From Zygnema cylindricum (lineage: Eukaryota; Streptophyta; Zygnematophyceae; Zygnematales; Zygnemataceae), in NCBI GenBank assembly GCA_037447655.1, contig JBBHKE010001687.1:380975-444974 (forward strand): 64,000 bases of DNA, read 5' to 3'. The position numbers and the translations under genes were made by a program. Shown here piece after piece: positions 34,528 through 45,484 of this stretch (within the stretch, counting starts at the first letter, position 1; each line of letters opens with the position of its first letter). Below the pieces are notes generated by a model that worked only from the letters and a program-made list of their open reading frames with translations, searched no databases and was not told where the DNA came from.

Positions 34528-35371
34528 TCTCACTGAACTTAATCCCTTCCACCACTCCCATCTTTTTCATCTCTCTTAACTTGTCTAGATTCACATGCCC
34601 AAGCCTCTTATGCCACATCATAATATCATGAACACCAGCATAATAAAGTTTCTTCTTTTCATTACTTAAGATCAGCCTAAACATCCCATGGCTACCTTTC
34701 TCAGCAATGAAATAGACATCCTCCTCAAAACTAGCAGTAAAGACTCCTTCCCTAGTGCTAGTAAAAAAACCCTTATCATCTAATACGGATGTAAAGATGA
34801 GGTTTTTGTTCAGCTCCGGAATAAACAATACATCGGAGAATGTTACTATGTATGTCTTTCCTTCTACTAACACTTTCAAATCTACCGATCCTACAAGAGT
34901 AGTGGTGACTATCCTCCCATCCCCGTACTCTATCTCTACGGTGGGAATATTTCTTATCTTAGTGAATAGGTGCCTATCCTTACACATGTGCATGGAGGCA
35001 CCTGAATCTACAATCCAGCCTGCTTCACCTTTCAATCCACCGTAAGCATATTTCTGCCTTCGTGGAATTTCGACCTCGTTTTTCGCCTCCAACTCCTCAT
35101 CTAAAAGGAGCTCATCGTCCTCGTCCTCGGATTCCGCCTCATGTACCTGTGTCACAAGGGCCTTTTTCTTTCCTCTCGAGGTACCACCGGTCTGCCCCTC
35201 CTTTAACCGAAGATCGGTTAGCTTAGTGCATTCTGCCATATAGTGCCCAGGTTTTTTACAAAAATGACATAAACGATTGGGAGCCCTTGGTCCGAACTCG
35301 TCGGCCTGATTTTTCTGTTCCCCCCCCCCCCATAGTTTCCGACCGATTTCCAGGAATCCTTGTTCCTCCAA
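34469..35371 (-). pseudogene. Element A nucleocapsid, protease and integrase N-terminus
   Basis: 300-residue open frame. In order: zinc knuckle 'CHFCKKPGHYMAEC' (CX2CX4HX4C, RNA binding), the aspartic protease active site 'VDSGASMHM' (about 35010), and the GAG-pre-integrase His/Cys region 'MWHKRLGHVNLDKL...CSGCAQGK'. A poly-C/G run at 35321-35333 shifts it relative to upstream gag. Confidence 0.88.
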
Positions 35372-36167
35372 TCGGTCGCATTTGCCAAGGCTTGGCCACT
35401 CTTTCCTCCCCTTCGGATCTCAATCGTATTCTCCCGAACGAGAATCATCCCTACCACTGAGTTCCATATCCACCTTGAGTCCGGCAAGTCCTGCACACGG
35501 TTGACTATGTTCTCAAACTCATCGGGTAACTTCATCAGTAAACAATTAACATTTTTTTTTTACTAAAATCTTTTCTTGCACTCTCTAGCTCCATGAAGAG
35601 TGTAGCAAGCTCATTACAAAAATCCAACATCTTCCCCCCTTTCTATCCATACTCCTTAACTTTCTGATTAGCCAACTGTTGTTGCTGAATCGTACCACTT
35701 CGGTACATCTCTATGAGAGCCATCCAGAGATCGGATGCCCTTTCTACCTGCAAATGAGGACATGCAAGTCCTTGAGTGAGATGGCGTAGGATGAAGTGCT
35801 TTGCCGCCATATTGTTGAAGTCCCAGGTTTCAGTATCATTCTCCTCGTTCCTCGGAATAGGTCACATGAATGCCGAACCAGTTGCTATTGGTGTGGTCGC
35901 CTCCTTCTCCTTTCCTTTGTCCACCACCTCTCCCTCTTTTGTTTCCTCCGTTGAAGGTGGATCCTCTTTCCTGGTGAATCTGCTTCCTCCAAACCCTGGA
36001 GGAATTCCAAGACTTGATGGACGCCCCAACCGTCCACTCACTATCCCCCAAAACCTTTATTCGCATAGAGCTCCTATCATCATACTTTTCCATTATATGA
36101 AGCCAGTTCCATTAAAGATTGGTACCCTAAAGAGTGGGCCCATAACCTGAAACTCTGAGACCTCCAT
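35218..36167 (-). pseudogene. Element A gag (broken)
   Basis: Capsid region starting at the LTR-internal ATG (36165-36167), then 'QVMGP' over the primer site. Stops follow within 30 codons and again downstream. Recognisable pieces include 'FILRHLTQGL' and 'MKLPDEFENIVNRVQDLP'. UBN2-type copia gag. Confidence 0.75.
36134..36147 (-). promoter_or_regulatory. Element A primer binding site (half-tRNA iMet type)
   Basis: Directly after the LTR 3' end, the minus strand reads GGTTATGGGCCCAC, 14 bases complementary to the anticodon stem-loop of plant initiator tRNA-Met (the GTGGGCCCATAACC segment), not to the tRNA 3' end. Confidence 0.8.
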
Positions 36168-37203
36168 AAGTCCTCAGAGTGGACAGCTTCCAAAAAGCCT
36201 CTAGGATAACCCTGACCCCTTTGTATTTCAGCAAGAACAACTGCCACCCTGGCAAACAAAAACGCTGACAAACTTCACCCTTGTAAAGGCAAGACTCCCT
36301 TAAGTTGATAGCAAAAAGAATCTCTGAATTTGCTCCCTTGAGCAGTGAGTTATGGAGGGTCAAAGTTGACATGTTGTACATAAGCTCTCTGGGAGAAAGG
36401 GTCCTATCTCCTAATTTTTCTAAGTCCTATCTCTCTCACAAACTCTATCTACTGATGTACGGAGCCAATCAGATTACAGTTCCGTACACAAAAGTACAGC
36501 TGCCGGTGTACTTTCTGTACGGAAACTGTACGACATGGCCTAAATGTCGACACGTGGTATGTCCAGATTCGCTCCCTTAATCCTCGGAGATGCCGCGATC
36601 CAATGTCATTCCGCATGTGTCATCCAATGTGGCAATGACCAAAGACCGCCGAAATCCTCTTCCGCGATCTCGGCGTTAATTCCGGCCGTCTGATTAAATT
36701 CACATTTAATCGTAGTCGTAATAAATACATGCGCGATATTCGTTTCGCTAAATAAATAAATGCGCGGTATTGGTTTCTTATCCGTACCGTAATCCGTACT
36801 TTAACGTTTACTGCATATATGTATCCCGTAAACAATTACAATTAAATGAACTATCCTACGTTTTAATGTTTAATTAAATATCAAACCCTATAGTACGTAT
36901 CACTACATGAAGACTTAATGGCTAAGGCTATCGACTACCGGAAGTCTGGCGGCAGGTAGTTACCAGGATCAAATCCTGTGGCCGGCACATACCTTTTAGT
37001 AAATAAACCCCTTACTAATATATATTTCCCGTAAACCTCTGGATAGCCTAGGTAGCCATGGCTCTAGCTCCCTCTCCAATTTCTCAAGTGATTGCGACAA
37101 GTTTGAGAGTTGGAGAGAGAAGTTAGAGGTAGACTGCCTCGGCTTCTTTCTATATTTCTATTTAGACCTAGAAAATACTTAAAATGGACCATTAGTTTCT
37201 ACA
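36148..37203 (-). repeat. Element A 5' LTR
   Basis: 1056 bp, TG...CA. Contains the hairpin at 36482-36522 and, 20 bp from its inner end, the gag start codon. Confidence 0.9.
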
Positions 37204-37208
37204 TAAAA

Positions 37209-37386
37209 GTACACAATTTGTTTGATGATGTCCGTTTTCGTTCAGTACGAATTTTTTTTTTTGCAGGGGTCTCGAAATTCCAATGCCATTTCACGTCGCC
37301 CGGATAGGAGACGCGAAGGCAAAACGCATCTTTTTCAACCGTGAAACTGCACAGGGTGGAATGCGATACGTCTACAATGTCATGGT
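37209..37386 (+). mobile_element. F1 host MITE, middle part between elements A and B
   Basis: Continues the F1 sequence broken at 30682 (compare 24490-24660: GTACACAATTTGTTTG, then TTTTTTTGCA.GGGTCT, then CATTTCACGTCG). It ends at the ATGGT target of element B. Confidence 0.8.
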
Positions 37387-38427
37387 TGCAATTCTGTGTC
37401 CTCCATTGGACTAGAGAATACAGGAAGCCTCTAGATAGTGGTTAACTAACCCACTTTAAGCCACGACCACTTCTGCCTAAGAAGGCAAACTGACAATTTG
37501 ACTGCACCCCTGTACAGCCTGGACTCCCCTGAGTCCGTAGCAAAAAGAATCACTGAAAACGGCCAACCAGCCGATAAGTTATAGGGTGGCAAAGATGCCA
37601 ATTTATACAAACTCACAGAGAGAGGACTATCTACCTAAATTTTCCTAAGTCCTAGTTTTTCCTACTTCCCTCTCACAGCTCCTATCTACTGCCTGTACGA
37701 ACCAATCACAAAACTGTAAAGTGCTAGAAAGTACTACTGCCGATGTACTTTCTGTACGGCCTCTGTACGACAAGGCCATTAAGTAGACGCGTGTCCACTT
37801 TCAACTCGTCCGTACGTTCCTCGGAATTCCCGCGACCGAATGATGTCTTCCCACGTGGCGCCAGGTCATGCCACGTCACTAAATGCCAAAATGACCATTC
37901 CGGGATTTCGGCGATGATGTGCGCCGTTAGATTTGACGCGAAATTCAATCTCGGCCGTAATAAATACTTGCGCGATATTTGTTTCGCTGTCGAAACAAAA
38001 TGCGCGATATCCATTTCAAACAAGTACAGTACTTCGTATTTTGTAGAACTGTATCTATGCGTGGCGTTAAGAGTTTCAGTTAAATGAATCTAGTACATTA
38101 CAATAGTTTAAATAGTAATGAAACCCTATATCTCCTAACGGACTTCTACGACAGACTGGTTAGAGCTAACGGCTACGCCGCGCTCTGCCGGTCGGGGGTT
38201 CGAGTCCTGCCGGACTCAACCTTTTGTTGAGAGTGGCTTAAGCCACTCTTTAGTCCTTCCTATGGAGTTGAGGCAGCCATGGCTCCATTGCTCTCTCTCT
38301 CTCTCCTTCAGTGACTACAACAAGTATGGGGGCGAGAGAGAGAGAAGAGATAGAGGCAGGCTGCCTACATTTTCTTTTCTAATAAATTTAGACCTAGAAA
38401 ATATATTAAAAACTACTTATTTCAACA
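37387..38427 (-). repeat. Element B 3' LTR
   Basis: 1041 bp, TGCAATTC...TTCAACA. The polypurine tract AGAAAATAAGGGGAG (minus strand) is adjacent at 38428-38442. Contains the conserved hairpin (37714-37758) and a tRNA-like stretch (38140-38222). Confidence 0.9.
38140..38222 (+). other. tRNA-like sequence antisense inside element B LTR
   Basis: On the plus strand, antisense to the element, ACTGGTTAGAGC resembles a tRNA D-arm/A box. GGGTTCGAGTCC 45 bases on matches a B box with a TTCGAGT T-loop (4 of 5 stem pairs). No matching acceptor stem, so not a functional tRNA. The 5' LTR has the same stretch at 43520-43602. Confidence 0.45.
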
Positions 38428-38605
38428 CTCCCCTTATTTTCTAGTCAAATTTTAATTTTTTCTTTTAACCCGCATTTCTCCCGACAATATTTTAATTTAG
38501 GAGAGGGCACAGGTTTGGTCATCATGTCAGCCACCATTTCTTCATCAGGTCTATACACAAGATTTAAAATTTTATTTTCAACTTTTTCTCTTACGAAGCT
38601 TAATC

Positions 38606-38990
38606 TTATGTCCATATGTTTTGCTTTGAAATGATGTTTTGGATTGGCTGCGATTGCGATGCAGCTTGATTATCGCATAAGATTTCATGCACTCCTTCCT
38701 TCATATATCCCAGTTCTTGCAACAATGACTTCACCCACATTAGTTCTTTTACTGCAGAACAAGACGCCATATACTCAGCCTCCATAGTAGACAGCAACTA
38801 CCTTTTGTTGCTTACTGCTCCAACAACAAGCTCCTTCCCCCACATACAAAACATATCCAGAAGTGCATCTTCTCATAGGTGCATCCCCATAATTGGCATC
38901 AATCCAAGTGGTGATATCAGTGTGCTCCCCTCCCAAATGCAACTATAATTCTCTGGTTCTAACCAGATATCTCATGACTCTCTTGGCTGC
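38606..38990 (-). pseudogene. Element B RNase H
   Basis: Broken RNase H with 'STMEAEYMASCSA' and 'CDNQAA' visible in a 63-residue frame (38606-38797). Upstream remains (to about 38990) carry the SDAxYGD block with stops. Confidence 0.75.
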
Positions 38991-39002
38991 CTCCCAGTCT
39001 CT

Positions 39003-39895
39003 CTACCTAGGATCATTAAGACTCCTACTGAGTACTCCAACTGTTGCCGCTATGTCCGGCCTGGTACAGTTCATAAAATAAATTAAACTTCCTACGACCT
39101 GTCTATAAGGGATATACTTCATAAACTCTCTCTCCTCTGGACTCATCTGATCATCTAAGATCATCACTCCTCTTTCTACACTCCCATCAATTATTTTTTT
39201 CAAGTCCATGGGAGTGGTACAACTGTTACCATTTTCCATATGGCATTTTTCAAGCATATTACCTATTGTTTCTTTCTGAGTAAGTCTGATAATCTTCTTC
39301 CCCCTATCTCTCTCCATTTGGATCCCCAAAATATATTTTGCCTCCCCTAAATCCTTCATATCAAATCTGTCCCTAAGATCTTTCTTTAGCCTATTGATAT
39401 TCTCCAAAGACTTACTTAACACAAGCAGATCATCCACATATATTGCAATAAAAATGACATCATTCTCATCTTCAAACATTTAGATAGAATGGTCAGAGCT
39501 GATCCGGATGTATCCCAGATCGGTGAGAAACTCATCTAGTTTCTTATTCGACTGTCGAGGAGCCTGTTTCAGTCCATATAAGGACTTTATGAGCCTGCAG
39601 ATTTTGCTCACTTCTCCTTCTTCCACAAACCCCTCGGGTTGCCTCATAAAAATTTCTTCCTCTAACACACCATTAAAAAATGCAGTCTTAATGTCCATCT
39701 GGTATATTTCCATGTCTTCCGCTGCGGCCAGACTGAGGAGAATCCTTACCGATGGGAACCAAACAACTGGAGCAAAGGTCACCTCATAGTCAATCCCCTC
39801 TTTTTGGGTGAACCCCTTCGCTCCCAATCGAGCCTTATACCTCTCAATTGTTATTTTCTGGGTTCAGTTTTAGTTTAAATACCCATTAACATCCA
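39003..39895 (-). pseudogene. Element B reverse transcriptase
   Basis: Two frames split by a stop at about 39480. 39480-39827 holds 'KGFTQKEGIDYE', 'FAPVVWFPSVR' and 'MDIKTAFFNG' (catalytic Asp). 39003-39479 holds the active site 'YVDDLLVLSKS' and the thumb up to 'IAATVGVLSRSLN'. Confidence 0.85.
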
Positions 39896-40606
39896 ATAAG
39901 TTTTCGGTCTGGAGGGCAATCCGCTAGTTCCCAAGTATTTGCTTCCATGATAGAATCCATCTCATCATTTATGGCTCTAATCCATCTTTCTTTCTCTAGA
40001 CTATTCACTGCCTCTAAGTAAGACTGAGGCTCATCTAATGAGATAGCTTAGTTACCTTATGGGCAGCTTGTTTTTCATGTATCCTTTGCTGCTCCTCCTT
40101 CCTCCCTCAAACTCCGAAGCAAGAATGGATGGAAGTCTTAGATTTCTTCTCATTGTCTCATCGGCTCCCCTGTCCATGGAAACCGGTTCTTGTCCCGCTT
40201 CTTCTATCTCCTCGAAGTCCATAGGAGTATGTGAGGTTTTCGGTGAGTCTTTTGTATCTTAGATCTCCCCTGAATCTGTAATCACGCTTTCACTCATGTC
40301 CCTTTCGGGAACGACCAAGTTCTCCTCACTTTCGGACTCAAATCAGATCCTTATCTTCTTTGTATATTTGAAGGGGTCAAATGACTTCCCTTCATCCATG
40401 ACAACTAAGTGATTGACCAGAATGATATCTTTCTTTGCTAAGTCATAGACTCTATATCCCTTAACATCCTCATCATATCCCACAAAGTATCCATGTTTTC
40501 CCTTAGCATCTAGTTTCTAGTTTTTCCTATCCGTGTCAAGACTGTAAACTTGGCAACCAAATACTTTAAGGTGTGAGATATCTGGTTTCCTTCCAACCCA
40601 TATCTT

Positions 40607-41450
40607 TTAAGGTGTCACTCCCTTTACAGCTGAGGTAAGGACTCTATTCTTGATGTAGTTGGCACAGTTCATTGCTTCTGCCCAAAATCTCTTTCTTATT
40701 TTCTTGTCAGCCAACATACTGCGTACACTATCTCCTAGTGTTCGATTCAGCCTCTCAGCTATCCCATTTTGTTCCGCGTTATATGGTACAGTTTTCTGGT
40801 GCTGCACTCCCTCATCTCTCAGATATTCCTCAAACTCGTTAGAGGTATATTCCCCCCCATTATCACTCATTATCCTCTTAATGGGGGTTTCATGCAACTT
40901 TTCACTCCAAGCTTTATATTCTTTGAAGTAAGTTGATGCTTCAGATTTTGTTTTCACAAAGTAGACTCTAGAGTATCTAGACCAGTCATCAGTTACTGTC
41001 ATCATAAACCTCTTTCCTCCAACCAAAGGTACTTTTCCAGGTCCCCAAATATCTGTGTGGACCAAATCTAACACACTCTCACCTCTATATATCGTGGCTT
41101 TGGGAAAGGGAAGTTTATGAGCCTTACCTTGAGCACAACCACTACAACCATCCATCATTTCATTATCCCCAAACTGAATGCCATCTACTACCCCAACTTT
41201 TTTCATTTCCCTTAACCTATCAAAATGCACATGCCCCAACCGCTTATGCCAAATCATCATCTTAGGAACACCAACATAGTAAGCATTCTTCTTTTCATTA
41301 CTCAGATTAAGCCTAAACATTCCTTGGCTACCCTTATCTGCTGTGAAGTAAATTTCATCCCCATACTTAGCTGTAAAGACTCCCTTTCTAGTTAAGGTAT
41401 CAAACTCATTGTCATCTAACACAGACGTAGAGACAAGATTTTTACTCAGC
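40607..41450 (-). pseudogene. Element B integrase
   Basis: 271-residue frame (40607-41422). His/Cys zinc domain 'IWHKRLGHVHFDRL...CSGCAQGK', then the DDE core with 'HTDIWGP', 'SDNGGEYTSNEF' and 'YNAEQNGIAERLNRTL'. This is the most intact integrase in the window. A stop at about 41450 separates it from the protease. Confidence 0.88.
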
Positions 41451-42222
41451 TAAGGAATGTAAAGTACATCTGAGAATGTAAGTATAGAAGTCTTACCCTC
41501 CACTAAGACTATCAAATCTACTGATCCCACAAGATCTGTAGTAACCACCCTCCCATCCCCATACTCTATCTCTACGGTAGGAATTTTTCTTAACTTAGTG
41601 AAGAGTTCTTTATCACGACACATATGCATGGATGCACCTGAGTCGATGATCCATCCTTCCTGTGGAGCTTCCCAGATTGCTCCAAGGGCACACTTCTGCC
41701 TCCGAGGAATCTCCTTCTCCTCCAGACTCTCGTAAAGAAGAATCTCCCCATCCTCCTCAGAGGACTCATCCTCGGTTTCTCCTGACACTTTTGTAACCAC
41801 AAGTGCCTTTTTCTTCCCTCCGGAAGACCCCCTCCACGGTTCTCTTGGAGCCTCAGCTCTGATAGCTTGACACAATCTGCGATAAAGTGTCCCTACTTTT
41901 TGCAATAATGACAAAGACCCTTTGGGGGCCTCTGTCCTCTAGAATGATCTTTTTCCCCTCTATAAGGTTTCTTCGGGTCCTTCCCCCATCGGTCCCCTCT
42001 TGCTGCTAGAGCTTGAATGCTCTTTCCTCCTCTCCTAATCTCCATTGTGTTTTCCTGCACAAGTATCATCATGACTACTGTGTTCCATTTCCATGAACTA
42101 TCAGGCAATCCCTGTACTCGGTACACTATGTTTTCGAACTCATCTGGTAATTTCATGATAAGGGTGTTAACTTTCATTTTCATTGTACTTGTCCACCCGG
42201 CACTTTCCATTTCCATATACAA
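41450..42222 (-). pseudogene. Element B nucleocapsid and protease
   Basis: Overlapping frames 41893-42222 (gag C-terminus, 'MKLPDEFENIVYRVQGLP', 'GLCHYCKK' as the start of a zinc knuckle) and 41450-41914 (protease active site 'IDSGASMHMC'). A frameshift falls in the knuckle. Confidence 0.8.
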
Positions 42223-42246
42223 AGGAGAAAGATCATTACAGTAATC

Positions 42247-42786
42247 TTACATCTTTCCTCCTTTGTAAGTGTAACTCAATAGCTTTTGCTCAGCCAACTG
42301 GAGCTCCTGAATAGTTCCAGCTCTATAAATCTCCACCACACTCTCCCACAACTCCTCGGCCTTGTAAATGTGAAGATGAGGAGTGGCCAAACCTTGAGTG
42401 AGGTGCCTTAGAATGAAGTTCTTTGCAGCCATGTTTACATCCTCCCACATTTGAGTATCGTTCTCCACGGTCTTCACGGTCGCCGCTCCCGATACTGTGG
42501 CAATAGGAGTGAGGGGTGTCTCCTTCCCTTTCTCCTTTTCGGACACACTACTGTCCCCATCATCTGCCTCCTTCGCTGAGGCAGCCGTTGTTGCAGAAAA
42601 CCTTACTCCCCCAAATCCTGGTGGAGTTCGCGAAGGTGGACGTTTCACTTGTCCACTGACGATACCCCAGTATCGTTTTTCACACAAAGCTCCCATCATC
42701 ATGGCTTCCCAATAGATGAACCCAGATCCATTGAAGGTGGGCACCCTAGAGGGTGGGCCCATAACCTGCAATTCTGTGTCCTCCAT
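42247..42786 (-). CDS. Element B gag N-terminal region, starting in the LTR
   Basis: Clean 179-residue frame. Its ATG (42784-42786) lies inside the 5' LTR, so the first residues (MEDTEL) are LTR-encoded. Codon 7 spans the LTR/primer-site junction, and the primer site is read as 'VMGP'. Then 'FNGSGFIYWEAMMMGAL' and 'FILRHLTQGLATPHL', a typical copia gag (UBN2-like). Stops at 42247, just before the next gag frame. Confidence 0.8.
   Translation of the reverse strand: MEDTELQVMGPPSRVPTFNGSGFIYWEAMMMGALCEKRYWGIVSGQVKRPPSRTPPGFGGVRFSATTAASAKEADDGDSSVSEKEKGKETPLTPIATVSGAATVKTVENDTQMWEDVNMAAKNFILRHLTQGLATPHLHIYKAEELWESVVEIYRAGTIQELQLAEQKLLSYTYKGGKM
42752..42766 (-). promoter_or_regulatory. Element B primer binding site (half-tRNA iMet type)
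   Basis: Minus strand GGTTATGGGCCCACC, 15 of 15 complementary to the anticodon arm of plant initiator tRNA-Met. It abuts the LTR end ...TTGCA. It is also coding sequence for gag. Confidence 0.85.
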
Positions 42787-43796
42787 TGGACTAGAGAATA
42801 CAGGAAGCCTCTAGATAGTGGTTAACTAACCCACTTTAAGCCACGACCACTTCTGCCTAAGAAGGCAAACTGACAATTTGACTGCACCCCTGTACAGCCT
42901 GGACTCCCCTGAGTCCGTAGCAAAAAGAATCACTGAAAACGGCCAACCAGCCGATAAGTTATAGGGTGGCAAAGATGCCAATTTATACAAACTCACAGAG
43001 AGAGGACTATCTACCTAAATTTTCCTAAGTCCTAGTTTTTCCTACTTCCCTCTCACAGCTCCTATCTACTGCCTGTACGAACCAATCACAAAACTGTATA
43101 GTACAAGAAAGTACTACTGCCGATGTACTTTCTGTACGGCCTCTGTACGACAGGGCCATTAAGTGGACGCGTGTCCACTTTCCACTCGTCCGTACGTTCC
43201 TCAGAATTCCCGCGACCGAATGATGTCTTCCCACGCGGCGCCAGGTCATGCCACGTCACTAAATGCCAAAATGACCATTCCGGGATTTCGGTGATGATGT
43301 GCGCCGTTAGATTTGACGTGAAATTCAATCTCGGCTGTAATAAATACTTGCGCGATATTTGTTTCGCTTTCGAAACAAAATGCGCGATATCCATTTCAAA
43401 CAAGTACAGTACTTCGTATTTCGTAAAACTGTATCTATGTGTCGCGTTAAGGGTTTCAGTTAAATGAATCTAGTACATTACAATAGTTTAAATAATAATG
43501 AAACCCTATATCTCCTAACGGACTTCTACGACAGACTGGTTAGAGCTAACGGCTATGCCGCGCTCTGCCGGTCGGGGGTTCGAGTCCTGCCGGACTCAAC
43601 CTTTTGTTGAGAGTGGCTTAAGCCACTCTTTAGTCCTTTGAGGCAGCCATGGCTCCATTGCTCTCTCTCTCTCTCCTTCAGTGACTACAACAAATATGGG
43701 GGCGAGAGAGAGAGAAGAGATAGAGGCAGGCTGCCTACATTTTCTTTTCTAATAAATTTAGACCTAGAAAATATAAAAAAACTACTTATTTCAACA
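42767..43796 (-). repeat. Element B 5' LTR
   Basis: 1030 bp; differs from the 3' LTR by scattered bases and a short deletion near 43635. Hairpin at 43101-43138. Confidence 0.9.
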
Positions 43797-43801
43797 ATGG
43801 T

Positions 43802-43917
43802 AAGACATGCGACGTCACAAGCAAATCCAAAAAACAACGTGCGACAACACATATTGTAGACGCCACAATTATTGTCGACGTATACAATCGTCACAAATGT
43901 AAGTTACGATAACGATC
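43802..43917 (+). mobile_element. F1 host MITE, third part
   Basis: Resumes the F1 sequence after element B (AAGACATGCGACGTCACAAGCA..., compare 24645-24760) and stops at TTA (43918-43920), where an inverted F1 copy is inserted. Confidence 0.75.
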
Positions 43918-43920
43918 TTA

Positions 43921-44725
43921 GGGTACGGCCCCATGTAATTGTAACTTAGCAAACTTACTTTGTATTTTAACACGGATCCGGCGGACTCGGATTTCGGGTG
44001 TCTCTATGTGTTTACTCGAAATTGTTACTGAAGTTTATGACGATTGTATACGTCAACAAGGCCCGTGATGACTGTCAATGTTTACAATCTGTCTTGCCGC
44101 ACAGTGTTTTTTGAAAAAATTTGAAGCGTCGCAAGACACATCGTAATTTTTGAAACGATTTCGCATGTCGCATGTCATCGCGTGACATTGTAGACGTACA
44201 ACCTTACAGCCGTGGCTGTACGACATGACTTTGCGTAAAACTCTCCTGTTCGGCGGCCGTGACTTCGCAGGGACGGCCGCCATGACTTCGCAAGGACGGC
44301 CGCCATGACTTCGCATGTTTTTCACCTTCACGTGAAATGACACTGCACCGTTCGAGACCCCTTAAAAAAACACCGTACAAGGTGCATGCGGACAAAAACG
44401 AACAGCCCTATACTTTTTTCAGTCGTCAAAAAACTTTTGATAACTTTTCACACGTGGGAATATGTTTTTCCATTTGTGTAAACAATTTTACTTAGCTTAA
44501 AGCACATTGCCGAAGTATTTTATGATAAGTTTGAAGATGATGTGATAGTGGGTCGAAAAAACACAAGACGACAAATTTTCGTACATCTTAAGTTCGAGAA
44601 TGATGTAAATTGTACTTTACAAATTTGTGATTTCTACGTACGGTCGCAACTTAGGCAGTACGACGCTAAGTTATAAAGGAAAATTATAGAAAAAAACCCG
44701 AACTTAGCTGCATGGGGCCATACCC
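43921..44725 (-). mobile_element. F1 MITE, inverted copy, 805 bp
   Basis: GGGTACGGCCCCATGT ... GCATGGGGCCATACCC with TTA at 43918-43920 and 44726-44728. Opposite orientation to the host copy. Confidence 0.85.
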
Positions 44726-44728
44726 TTA

Positions 44729-45456
44729 TTGTACGACCCCATGTATGTGTAACTTAGGGAACTTACTTTGTATTTTAGTGCGGATCCGGCGGACCCGGGT
44801 TTCAGGTGTCTCTATGTGTTTACTCGAAATTGTTACTTAAGTTTGTGACGATTGTATACGTTGACAATACCCTTGACGGCTATCACGGTGTATAATCTGT
44901 CTTCCAGCACCGTATTTTTCGAAACTTTTTGAAGCATCGCAAGATACATCGTAATTTTTGAAACGATTTGGTTTGTCGCATGTCATTGCGTGACATTGTA
45001 GACGTATAACCTTGCATCCGTGGCTGTACAACATGCCTTTGTGTAAACCTCTCTTGGCGAGCCGCCATGACTTCGCAGATTTTTCACTTTCGTAGATTTT
45101 TCAACTTTGCGTGAAATGACACTGCAACCTCGAGACCCCTGCAAAAAAAAAAACCGTACAAAATGCAAGTGGACAAAAAAAAACAACCGTGTATTTTTTT
45201 TCGACGTCAAAAACTTCTAAAAACTGTTCACATTTGGGAATATGTTTTCGTATTTGTGTAAACGGTTCTACTTAGTTTAAAACACATTGCCAATGTGGTT
45301 TATGATAAGTTTGAAGATGACGTGACAATGGGTTGAAAAATCACAAGAGGACAAATTTTCGTACATCCTAAGTTCGCGGATGATGCAGATTGTACTCTAC
45401 AAATTTGCGATTTCTTTTTACGGCTACAACTTAGGTAGAACGACGCTAAGTTACAA
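44729..45456 (-). mobile_element. F1 MITE, inverted copy, left end lost
   Basis: Starts TTGTACGACCCCATGT directly after the TTA that closes the previous copy. It follows F1 to ...CGACGCTAAGTTACAA, then breaks into copia element C. Confidence 0.75.
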
Positions 45457-45484
45457 CAAATTTTTCCAACATGTTTCCTATCGC

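Larger units (their letters stand above)
30683..37203 (-). mobile_element. Copia element A, full length with both LTRs
   Basis: 6.5-kb Ty1/copia element on the minus strand. Its LTRs are 30683-31740 (3') and 36148-37203 (5'), each bounded by TG...CA, with a perfect 5-bp target duplication TAAAA at 30678-30682 and 37204-37208. Order on the minus strand: 5' LTR, primer site, gag, zinc knuckle, protease, integrase, RT, RNase H, polypurine tract, 3' LTR. This integrase-before-RT order defines copia. Stops, frameshifts and a 47-bp duplication make it non-autonomous. Confidence 0.92.
37387..43796 (-). mobile_element. Copia element B, full length with both LTRs
   Basis: 6.4-kb minus-strand copia element of a family diverged from A. 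LTRs are 37387-38427 and 42767-43796, with a perfect target duplication ATGGT at 37382-37386 and 43797-43801. The LTRs look almost identical (the first ~300 bp agree by eye apart from isolated bases), so it is probably younger than A. Coding is split into several frames by stops and shifts. Confidence 0.92.

Noticed and set aside
37724-38087. 99- and 114-residue frames, repeated at 43086-43467
   Set aside because: They lie in the two LTRs of element B and are identical by descent of the LTR; not genes.
38140-38222. Functional tRNA gene in the LTR
   Set aside because: A and B boxes are present, but there is no acceptor-stem pairing and the D-arm does not fold. Kept only as tRNA-like.
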